Origin: Chloroflexota bacterium | GTDB taxonomy: Bacteria > Chloroflexota > Dehalococcoidia > Bin125 | DNA length: 54,034 nt | Assembly (NCBI GenBank): GCA_009838735.1 | Contig: VXQZ01000009.1 | Location: 1 to 54,034, forward strand | Reading direction: 5' to 3' | Notes under the pieces: model-generated | Databases searched by the model: none | The model's input: only the letters and a program-made list of their open reading frames with translations | What the model was told of the DNA's origin: nothing | Shown: positions 32,499-39,649 of the stretch, piece after piece | How positions within the stretch are numbered: the first letter of the stretch is position 1 | Layout of the letters: every line of letters begins with the position of its first letter | Made by a program: the position numbers and the translations under genes

Positions 32499-33134
32499 AT
32501 GACCGAGGTAAGCGAAGCTACGGCCGTCTACGGCTGGTCGCCAACGATCCCTGACGAAGTCGTCGGACAGTTGCTCATCCCCTTGCCTCGGGACTTAGAG
32601 GTCACTGAGGACTGGTGGGAGTGGGTGCGCAATGAGAATCGTCACGTCCGGATTGAATTGACGCCGAGTAGGGAGTTGCGGATCGCAGTGGTGTCCAACG
32701 AAGGTTCGTTCATTGCAGCACAGCTGATGTTTCAGATTCAGCTATGGATTCGCGCCGGCGGGGGCGGCATGGTCCTCGAGAGTGCTGCCGCTTATGACCT
32801 GCCAAGCGGCTTCCGCAAGCGACCTGATTGTTCGTGGGTTTCACCGAGACAGATGCCGACGGCGCCAAGGCCTTGGAGACAGAAGTTCGATATCGTCGGG
32901 GACTTCGTTGTTGAAGTGCGGTCCCCGGGTCAATCGATCCGGCAGCAGCAGGAGAAGATGGTGGAGTGGATCGAAGGCGGCGTGCGGCTTGGGTGGCTGA
33001 TCGATCCGTTTGAGCGGAAAGTCTGGATCTATCGGGCAAACGGCGAGGTCGACGAGTTGGATGACCCGACCGAACTCTCCGGCGAGGACGTTTGTAGCGG
33101 GCTTGTTATCGATATGTCGCGAGTCTGGGACTGA
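32499..33134 (+). CDS. Uma2-family putative nuclease
   Basis: A 211-residue protein of the Uma2/DUF820 family (restriction-endonuclease fold). It shows the family's IELTPSRELRI start, AQLMFQIQLWIRAGGG, the PDCSW metal-binding Asp and VVEVRSPGQSIRQQQEKMVE with the E-x-x-S variant in place of E-x-K, plus YWIDP-type GWLIDPFERKVWIYR. GGTGGAG precedes the ATG; the longer frame upstream overlaps the oxidoreductase. Uma2 proteins are common in Chloroflexota and cyanobacteria, with unknown function. Confidence 0.88.
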   Translation: MTEVSEATAVYGWSPTIPDEVVGQLLIPLPRDLEVTEDWWEWVRNENRHVRIELTPSRELRIAVVSNEGSFIAAQLMFQIQLWIRAGGGGMVLESAAAYDLPSGFRKRPDCSWVSPRQMPTAPRPWRQKFDIVGDFVVEVRSPGQSIRQQQEKMVEWIEGGVRLGWLIDPFERKVWIYRANGEVDELDDPTELSGEDVCSGLVIDMSRVWD

Positions 33135-33162
33135 GCGGTCTGGCTGTTGTACGATTCTGGTG

Positions 33163-33234
33163 ATGATGACGCGTGTGACCGTTGACGTGATGAAGCTGGG
33201 CCGCATGGCGATGCCCGTGGTCCTGCCTCGCTAG
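33163..33234 (+). CDS. Possible leader peptide before threonine synthase
   Basis: A 23-codon open frame (MMTRVTVDVMKLGRMAMPVV, then LPR) whose stop codon overlaps CGCTAGCG, the first arm of a structured leader. Five of 23 residues are methionine and five valine. The ribosome site is weak. It could be an attenuation leader or a chance frame. Confidence 0.3.
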   Translation: MMTRVTVDVMKLGRMAMPVVLPR

Positions 33235-33304
33235 CGCCTCCTGGAACAGGCGCGGCGGGGAAGGACCGACACGTTCCCGCTCCGCCGCCCGTCCCCCGCT
33301 AGCG
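33229..33304 (+). promoter_or_regulatory. Structured leader of threonine synthase
   Basis: The palindrome CGCTAGCG occurs at both ends (33229-33236 and 33297-33304) and can close a long stem. Inside are hairpin GCGCCT / AGGCGC (8-base loop) and a longer bulged stem, CGGCGGGGAA with TTCCCGC-TCCGCCG. The region ends 16 bases before the gene's ATG. It suggests an attenuator or riboswitch-like control. Confidence 0.45.
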
Positions 33305-33320
33305 AAAGACCCAACCGACC

Positions 33321-34571
33321 ATGACTTATGCCACCTGCCTCGGCTGTCGCGAGTGTGCCCGCGAGTTCCCGCTCGAAGCCTTGCACGTCTGCGACTTCTG
33401 TTTCGGGCCCCTGGAAGTCAACTATGACCACGACGGGATTCAGTCGAAGATCTCACGGGAACGAATCGAGTCCGGACCGCGCTCGATCTGGCGCTACATT
33501 GACTTGCTGCCTGTGGACGAGGATTTCATTGTCGACCTGAACGTCGGCTGGACGCCGCTACTCAAGGCGGATCGACTCGCCGACCGGCTTGGTATGCGGG
33601 AGCTGTGGATCAAGAACGACACCTGTAATCCGTCGTGGTCGTTCAAGGATCGCGTCGTGGCGGTCGCCGCTTCGCGTGCAAAGCAGATGGGGTTCAAGAC
33701 GTTGGCCTGTGCCTCGACCGGCAATCTGGCGAACTCGGTTTCGGCGCACGCCGCGCGTGCCGGCATGGAAGCAATCGTGTTCATACCCCACGACCTCGAG
33801 GCGGGCAAAGTGCTCGGCTCGGCCGTCTACAACCCGACGATCGTGTCGGTCAACGGTTCGTACGACGACGTCAACCGGCTGTGCTCGGAGTTGGCCGACA
33901 ATCGGCACTGGGCGTTCGTCAACATCAATGTGCGTCCGTACTACGCCGAGGGCTCGCGCACCCTGGCCTACGAGGTGGCGGAGCAGCTCGGCTGGCGCGC
34001 ACCGCGCCAGGTGGTCGCGCCGATGGCGTCGGGCTCGCTCTTCACCAAGATCCACAAGGGATTCCAGGAGTTCCAGCAATACGGACTGATTGAGGAAACG
34101 CCGGTTCGCATGATCGGGGCGCAGGCCGAGGGCTGCTCGCCGATCACGACGGCCTGGCGCAACGAGACGACCAACATTCGGCCGGTCAAACCAAACACGA
34201 TCGCCAAGTCGCTGGCGATCGGCAATCCCGCCGACGGCTACTACGCGCTGAAGACGATGAAGCGCACCGATGGCGGCTCGACGGCGGTGACTGATCCGGA
34301 AGTCGTCGAGGGGATTCGGATGCTGGCGGAATGCGAAGGCGTCTTCGCCGAGACCGCCGGCGGTGTGACAATTGCCGGGCTGCGACAGGCGATTGAGACC
34401 GGTCAGGTCGATCCGGACGAGACCACCGTGGCCTTCATCACCGGCGGCGGGCTGAAGACGGCTGACGCCGTGGTCGAGCACGTGACGCAGCCAATCCCGG
34501 TCGAAGGTACGCTGCAATCGTTCGAAGACGCCTTTGCCGAGGCGCCCGAAGCCGTCGGCGTGGGAGGCTAG
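33321..34571 (+). CDS. thrC: Threonine synthase
   Basis: A 416-residue PLP enzyme that converts O-phosphohomoserine to threonine. An N-terminal zinc-ribbon-like region (CLGCRECAREFPLEALHVCD, then FC) precedes the fold-type II core. The PLP Lys is in CNPSWSFKDRVV, and the phosphate-binding loop is around ASTGNLANSVSAHAA. Late motifs VAFITGGGLKTADAV are typical of ThrC. Length fits ThrC class II. A NIL-domain protein follows 2 bases downstream, and a structured leader precedes it. Confidence 0.92.
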   Translation: MTYATCLGCRECAREFPLEALHVCDFCFGPLEVNYDHDGIQSKISRERIESGPRSIWRYIDLLPVDEDFIVDLNVGWTPLLKADRLADRLGMRELWIKNDTCNPSWSFKDRVVAVAASRAKQMGFKTLACASTGNLANSVSAHAARAGMEAIVFIPHDLEAGKVLGSAVYNPTIVSVNGSYDDVNRLCSELADNRHWAFVNINVRPYYAEGSRTLAYEVAEQLGWRAPRQVVAPMASGSLFTKIHKGFQEFQQYGLIEETPVRMIGAQAEGCSPITTAWRNETTNIRPVKPNTIAKSLAIGNPADGYYALKTMKRTDGGSTAVTDPEVVEGIRMLAECEGVFAETAGGVTIAGLRQAIETGQVDPDETTVAFITGGGLKTADAVVEHVTQPIPVEGTLQSFEDAFAEAPEAVGVGG

Positions 34572-34573
34572 AC

Positions 34574-34816
34574 ATGGCGACCCGACGAGTCCGCTTCACC
34601 TTCGAGGGCGACGCCGTCAAGGAGCCGGTGATCTATCTCGTTGGGCACGAGTTCGACGTGGTCACCAACATCCGCATGGCCGACGTCGAGCATGACTTCG
34701 GCTGGGTCGTGCTGGAACTGGATGGCGACCACGATGAGATCGACCGTGCGCTCGCCTGGGTCGCTGACAAGGGCGTCCGCATCGACCCGGTCGCCGGAGA
34801 CGTCGTCGAGAGCTAG
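34574..34816 (+). CDS. NIL-domain protein
   Basis: An 80-residue protein with the NIL domain (beta-alpha-beta ferredoxin-like), ending in ALAWVADKGVRIDPVAGDVV. Key features are RVRFTFEGDAVKEPVIYLVG and WVVLELDGDHDEIDRAL. NIL domains bind small ligands, best known for methionine sensing in the MetN importer ATPase. It lies two bases after thrC, so it probably senses or regulates an amino acid in this pathway, but ligand and partner are unknown. Confidence 0.85.
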   Translation: MATRRVRFTFEGDAVKEPVIYLVGHEFDVVTNIRMADVEHDFGWVVLELDGDHDEIDRALAWVADKGVRIDPVAGDVVES

Positions 34817-34867
34817 GGTCCCGTCCTTCTAGTCTGGGCTTGCAAGTCGGCTGCCGGAGGGATTCCT

Positions 34868-36025
34868 ATGCCCCGACCATTCACCATCGACATCGCAGAC
34901 TCCGAGATTCGCGACCTCAAGCGGCGGCTTGGACAGACGCGCTGGCCTTCGGAGGTGACCGATTCAGGCTGGCAATACGGCTCGAACCTGGCGTACATCC
35001 AGGAACTCTGCGAGTACTGGCGCACAGACTTCGATTGGCCGGCTCAGCAGGCTCGGTTGAACCAGATGCCGCAGTTCACGACTCGGGTGTCGGCCGACGG
35101 GATCGAGGATTACACCGTCCATTTTGTGCTGCAAGAGGGCGTCGGCCCGAATCCGATGCCGCTGATCTTCACGCACGGCTGGCCGGGATCGTTCTTCGAG
35201 GTCTCGAAGATCCTGGGTCTCCTGACCGATCCCGCCGCCCACGGCGGCGATCCGGCCGACGCCTTCACGGTCGTCGCCCCGTCGTTGCCCGGTTACGGTT
35301 TCTCGCAGATACCGAGCAGCGGCGGATTCGGACACATGCGGGCGGCTCGCGTGTGGGTGGCGCTGATGTCGGAGCTGGGATTCGAGCGCTACGGCGCGCA
35401 GGGCGGCGACATCGGCGCGCGGGTCTCGGCGTTGACCGCGTACGAAGACCCCGAACACTGCATCGGCGCGCAGATCAACATGCCCAACAGTCCGGTGCCG
35501 GCTGGCCATCCCGAGGAGGCATGGAGCGACGAGGAGCGCGCCATCCTCGCTCGGATGAGGGAGTGGCAATCGCAGGAAGCCGCCTACCAGTGGATTCAGG
35601 GCACTCGACCGCAGACGTTGTCTTATGGATTGACCGACTCGCCAGCCGGCCTGGCTGCCTGGATTGTCGAGAAGTGGCGCTCCTGGTCGGACTGCGACGG
35701 TGACATCGAGACTCGATTCAGCAAGGACGAGATCCTCACCAACATCTCGATCTACTGGTTCACCAGGACGATGAACTCGGCCACGCGCTACTACTACGAG
35801 CGCCGACAGCACGATCAGGCGAACTCCCTACCGGGTCGGCTGGAGACGCCGGCCGGATTCTCGGTCTTCCCAAAGGAAATCTTCGGTCCGCCGCGGCACT
35901 GGGTCGAGGCCGAGTACAACGTGCAGCACTGGTCGGTGCACGATCGCGGCGGCCACTTCGCCGCCATGGAAGAGCCAGACCTGCTGGTCGGCGACATCCG
36001 CGAGTTCTTCCGTCCGCTGCGCTAG
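34868..36025 (+). CDS. Epoxide hydrolase (EHN-type alpha/beta hydrolase), copy 1
   Basis: A 385-residue predicted epoxide hydrolase. It has the N-terminal EHN domain (EIRDLKRRLGQTRWPSEV), the oxyanion motif HGWPG at residues 103-107, nucleophile Asp181 in GAQGGDIGARV, and the catalytic His in GGHFAAMEEPDLLV. Canonical GGDWG is GGDIG here (Ile in place of Trp at 182). The cap carries a Tyr-rich region (STRYYYE-type NSATRYYYERRQ). Copy 2 next to it is the same length with no gaps and high identity, so a recent tandem duplication is likely. Substrate unknown. Confidence 0.92.
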   Translation: MPRPFTIDIADSEIRDLKRRLGQTRWPSEVTDSGWQYGSNLAYIQELCEYWRTDFDWPAQQARLNQMPQFTTRVSADGIEDYTVHFVLQEGVGPNPMPLIFTHGWPGSFFEVSKILGLLTDPAAHGGDPADAFTVVAPSLPGYGFSQIPSSGGFGHMRAARVWVALMSELGFERYGAQGGDIGARVSALTAYEDPEHCIGAQINMPNSPVPAGHPEEAWSDEERAILARMREWQSQEAAYQWIQGTRPQTLSYGLTDSPAGLAAWIVEKWRSWSDCDGDIETRFSKDEILTNISIYWFTRTMNSATRYYYERRQHDQANSLPGRLETPAGFSVFPKEIFGPPRHWVEAEYNVQHWSVHDRGGHFAAMEEPDLLVGDIREFFRPLR

Positions 36026-36092
36026 CCCTCGTGCGATACTGCGCGCGGATCATTTCAACGAGTGACTCGCCTGCAGCGAGAGGAACCTAACC

Positions 36093-37250
36093 ATGCCTGA
36101 GCCTTTCAAGATCGAAGTGTCCGACACCGACATCCGCGACCTCAAGCGCCGCCTGGCGCAGACCCGTTGGCCCTCGGAAGTCTCGGACTCCGGTTGGCAG
36201 TACGGCTCGAATCTGGCCTACATGCAGGAGCTTTGCGACTACTGGCGGACCGAATATGACTGGCGAGTGCAGGAGACCTATCTCAACCGGATTCCGCAGT
36301 TCACAACGCAGGTCTCGGCCGACGGCGTCGAGGACTACACCGTTCACTACGTCCATCAGGAAGGCAACGGACCGAACCCGCTGCCACTGGTCTTCACGCA
36401 TGGCTGGCCGGGCACGTTCTACGAGGTGGTCAAGATCCTGGGTCCCCTGACCGATCCTGCCGCCCACGGCGGCGACCCGGCCGACGCCTTTACCGTGGTC
36501 GCGCCGTCGATTCCCGGCTACGGCTTCTCCCAGATTCCGACCTCGGGCGGCTTCGGCCAGAAGCGCACGGCGCTGCTCTGGAACACGCTCATGGCCCAGC
36601 TGGGCTACGAGCAGTACGGCGCGCAGGGCGGCGACTGGGGCGCGATCGTCACGGCGCAGGTTGCCTATCAGGATCCAGACCACTGCATCGGCGCGCAGAT
36701 CAACATGCCGATCGGTCGGCCGCCGGAAGACAAGCCTCAGGAGGAGTGGACCGACCGGGAACGAGAGGTCGCGGCGCAGATGGCGCACTGGCAGGCCCAG
36801 GAGACGGGTTACCAGGCGATCCAGGGCACCAAGCCGCAGACGCTGGCCTACGGCCTGACCGACTCGCCGGCCGGACTGGCCGCATGGATCACCGAGAAGT
36901 GGCGCTCATGGTCGGACTGCGACGGCGACATCGAGAAGCGCTTCACCAAGGATGAGATCCTGACCAACATCTCGATCTACTGGTTCGGACAGACGATCAA
37001 CTCGTCGACTCGCTACTACTACGAAATGCGTCAGAACCAGGCCGAGAACTTCCTTCCCGGCCGGCTCGAGACGCCGACCGGTTTCTCGATCTTCCCCAAG
37101 GAAATCATCACAGCGCCGCGCAGCTGGTGCGAGCCGGGCTACAACATCACCCAGTGGTCGGAGCACGACAAGGGCGGCCACTTCGCTGCGCTCGAGGAGC
37201 CGGACCTCCTCGTCCAAGACATCCGCGACTTCTTCCGTCCGTTGCGGTAG
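36093..37250 (+). CDS. Epoxide hydrolase (EHN-type alpha/beta hydrolase), copy 2
   Basis: A 385-residue homologue of the preceding gene, aligned without gaps through the regions examined. HGWPG lies at residues 103-107, nucleophile Asp181 in GAQGGDWGAIV (canonical Trp182), and the catalytic His in GGHFAALEEPDLLV. GAGAGGAA precedes the ATG. Gene order and identity suggest tandem duplication of copy 1. Typical function is hydrolysis of epoxides to diols, used for detoxification or degradation; substrate unknown. Confidence 0.92.
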   Translation: MPEPFKIEVSDTDIRDLKRRLAQTRWPSEVSDSGWQYGSNLAYMQELCDYWRTEYDWRVQETYLNRIPQFTTQVSADGVEDYTVHYVHQEGNGPNPLPLVFTHGWPGTFYEVVKILGPLTDPAAHGGDPADAFTVVAPSIPGYGFSQIPTSGGFGQKRTALLWNTLMAQLGYEQYGAQGGDWGAIVTAQVAYQDPDHCIGAQINMPIGRPPEDKPQEEWTDREREVAAQMAHWQAQETGYQAIQGTKPQTLAYGLTDSPAGLAAWITEKWRSWSDCDGDIEKRFTKDEILTNISIYWFGQTINSSTRYYYEMRQNQAENFLPGRLETPTGFSIFPKEIITAPRSWCEPGYNITQWSEHDKGGHFAALEEPDLLVQDIRDFFRPLR

Positions 37251-37258
37251 TTCGGGAA

Positions 37259-37376
37259 CCCTCACCCCAGCCCCCCGCCTTCGCGGGGGCAGGCTCCCTC
37301 CCAGAAGGAGAGGGAGCAGGTGCGGAACGTCTCTGGCTTGATCCCCTCTCCCTCTGGGAGAGGGTTAGGGTGAGGG
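37259..37376 (+). repeat. MITE/REP-like element with 9-base terminal inverted repeats
   Basis: A 118-base element between copies 2 and 3 of the epoxide hydrolases. The ends CCCTCACCC (37259-37267) and GGGTGAGGG (37368-37376) are exact inverted repeats. Inside are hairpins around CTCCCTC/GAGGGAG and CCCTCTCCC/GGGAGAGGG and a CCCCGC/GCGGGG pair. No gene. Confidence 0.75.
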
Positions 37377-37389
37377 CCAGGCGGCGCAT

Positions 37390-38580
37390 ATGCAACCCTT
37401 TCACATCCACGTCCCCGAAGCCGAGATTGCCCAGCTGCGCAGCCGCCTGCGCCACACCCGCTGGCTCTCGGAAGTCCCCGGTTCCGCCTGGCTCTACGGC
37501 ATTGATCTTGAGTTCACCAGAGACTTGGCAACCTACTGGGCCGACGACTTCGACTGGCGCGCCATCGAATCGCTGCTCAATGGATTCCCGCAGTTCAAGA
37601 CGTCGCTGACCGCCTGGAACGGCGAGTCGCTGGGGATTCATTTCATTCATCGGCGTAGTCCTCGATCTGACGCTCGGCCTCTAATGATCCAGCACGGCTG
37701 GCCGTCAACCGTCTACGACTTCCACAAGATCATCAACGAGTTGGCCGAGCCGCCGAATCCGAGCGCTCCGGCATTCCATGTCATCGCGCCGTCTCTGCCC
37801 GGATACGGCTGGTCGGACATCCCGACGAAGGCCGGCCTCGGGCCCGCCGCAATCGCTGACATGTGGGTCGAGCTGATGTCGCAGCTGGGCTACGACCAGT
37901 TCCTCTATCACGGCGGCGACTGGGGTGCGGCCATCGGCGGGCAGCTGGCGCTGCGGCATCCCGAGCGGATCCCCCGCATGCACATGACGATGGCCGCGCT
38001 GCCTCCGGGCGGTTCAACGGCTGCTCCCCAGACCGAAGAGGAACGCCGGTTCTTCGCCGATACGCAGGAGCCGTATGTCCGCGACGACGCGGCGCATCGC
38101 GGCATCCACGGGACCAAGTTCCAGACGATGGCGTTTCATCTCGAGGATTCGCCGGTCGGTCTGCTGGCCTGGATCGTCGACAAGTGGTGGATTCTGGCCG
38201 ATGTCATGCGAGATGACGAAGCCCCGCGCGGCGGCGACCTCTATCGGCGCTTCACGAAGGACGAACTGCTGGCGACCGTCGCGATCTACTGGTTCACGCG
38301 GACGCAGCCCTCGGCGATGCGGATCTACCACGAGGCGACACGTCCGCCTGCCGACGTTGAGGCCGAGATCGGCGGCCAGGTGCGGCTGCGCGAGGGCGAA
38401 CGCTCTGAAGTCCCCACCGGATTCATCAAGCTCAAGCGTGGTACGCCGTTGCCGCCCAGGTCATGGTGCGAGCGCGCTGTTGATGTGGAGCATTGGACCG
38501 AGTTCCCGGAAGGCGGCCATTTCCCCGCGATGGAGGTTCCGGAGCTGTTGCTGGACGACATTCGAAGGTTCTTCGCCTGA
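37390..38580 (+). CDS. Epoxide hydrolase (EHN-type alpha/beta hydrolase), divergent copy 3
   Basis: A 396-residue enzyme less similar to copies 1 and 2. It has EIAQLRSRLRHTRWLSEVPG in the EHN domain, IQHGWPSTVYDF as oxyanion motif, YHGGDWGAAIG with the nucleophile Asp, and EGGHFPAMEVPELLLDD with the catalytic His. The region after residue 300 includes an extra Arg/Glu-rich loop. The ATG lies 13 bases after a repeat whose GAGGG end may act as the ribosome site. Its stop overlaps the next ATG (TGATG). Confidence 0.9.
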   Translation: MQPFHIHVPEAEIAQLRSRLRHTRWLSEVPGSAWLYGIDLEFTRDLATYWADDFDWRAIESLLNGFPQFKTSLTAWNGESLGIHFIHRRSPRSDARPLMIQHGWPSTVYDFHKIINELAEPPNPSAPAFHVIAPSLPGYGWSDIPTKAGLGPAAIADMWVELMSQLGYDQFLYHGGDWGAAIGGQLALRHPERIPRMHMTMAALPPGGSTAAPQTEEERRFFADTQEPYVRDDAAHRGIHGTKFQTMAFHLEDSPVGLLAWIVDKWWILADVMRDDEAPRGGDLYRRFTKDELLATVAIYWFTRTQPSAMRIYHEATRPPADVEAEIGGQVRLREGERSEVPTGFIKLKRGTPLPPRSWCERAVDVEHWTEFPEGGHFPAMEVPELLLDDIRRFFA

Positions 38581-39644
38581 TGCCCGTGGTCCGACACCAC
38601 TTGAGTTGTCTCGGCTGTGTCGCCCTGGCGCCGGCCTCGTTGGAGCTCTCCTGCGAGAGCTGCGGCGGACTTTACGAGATTGACTATCCGCGACTGCCGG
38701 AGGGGGGCATCCGCCTGCCGTTGACCCCATTACCGCTGGGACAGGGTGGCACGCCGACGATCAGCTTCGACTGGCCCGACGCGCTGCGCTTGCGGTTGGA
38801 GCTGAAGCTCGAGTTCCTCTCTCCGACCGGATCGTTCAAGGATCGCGGCGCGGCGATGCTTGTCTCCGCAGCGTGGAGCGGCGGCGCGTCTGCATTCGTC
38901 GAGGACTCGTCCGGCAACGCCGGGGCTGCGCTCGCCGCATACGCCGCTGCAGCCCGGATGTCGGCCGAGATATTCGTCCCTGCCGATGCCCCGGACACCA
39001 AAAAATCGCAGATCATCGCCGTCGGTGGCACATTGCACGAGGTCGACGGTGACCGCGAAGAGGTTGCCCGGGCCGCCCAGCAGTACGCGCAAGAACAGGG
39101 CATCCCCTACCTCTCGCATAACCAAAGTCCGTACTTCAGCGAGGGCATGAAGTCGGCGGCCGAGGAGATCGCAGAGCACGGTCTTCCCGACGCAATCGTG
39201 TTGCCAGTCGGCAACGGTTCACTGCTGATCGGGTTGTACCGAGGGTTCCGGGAACTCGTCCAGCTGGAGCGAATCGAGCGGATGCCTCGGTTGTACGCGA
39301 TTCAGGCGATGAACGTCAGCCCGGTCGCGACCGCGTTCCGCAACCACGACGCGCGCGATCCTGAGCCGACGATCGCCGACGGGATCGCTGTCGCGAACCC
39401 GCCGCGGCTGGCGCAGATGTTGGAAGCCGTGCGCGAGAGCGGTGGAGCAGCCGGCGTGGTCTCGGAGTTGGAGATCGAACTGGCGCGCACGACCATCTCG
39501 CAGCGCGGCCTGTTCGTCGAGCCAACCTCGGCCGTCCCGCTGGCCGCGCTGAGGCGTCTGCTGGAGCGGGGAATGTTGGCCGAGGATGAGCGTGTCCTGG
39601 TGCCGCTGACCGGATCGGGATTGAAGCAGCCGCCGATACGCTGA
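38580..39644 (+). CDS. Threonine-synthase-like PLP enzyme
   Basis: A 354-residue fold-type II PLP enzyme related to ThrC. An N-terminal zinc-ribbon-like CLGC...CESC is followed by the PLP Lys in SPTGSFKDRGAAM, the phosphate loop in EDSSGNAGAALAAYAA, and GNGSLLIGLYRGFREL. It lacks some late ThrC motifs (no VAFITGGGLK). It is TGATG-coupled to the third epoxide hydrolase, and thrC proper is 4 kb upstream. Possible roles include threonine synthase or a serine/threonine-type lyase; the specific reaction cannot be told. Confidence 0.85.
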   Translation: MPVVRHHLSCLGCVALAPASLELSCESCGGLYEIDYPRLPEGGIRLPLTPLPLGQGGTPTISFDWPDALRLRLELKLEFLSPTGSFKDRGAAMLVSAAWSGGASAFVEDSSGNAGAALAAYAAAARMSAEIFVPADAPDTKKSQIIAVGGTLHEVDGDREEVARAAQQYAQEQGIPYLSHNQSPYFSEGMKSAAEEIAEHGLPDAIVLPVGNGSLLIGLYRGFRELVQLERIERMPRLYAIQAMNVSPVATAFRNHDARDPEPTIADGIAVANPPRLAQMLEAVRESGGAAGVVSELEIELARTTISQRGLFVEPTSAVPLAALRRLLERGMLAEDERVLVPLTGSGLKQPPIR

Positions 39645-39649
39645 GATTC

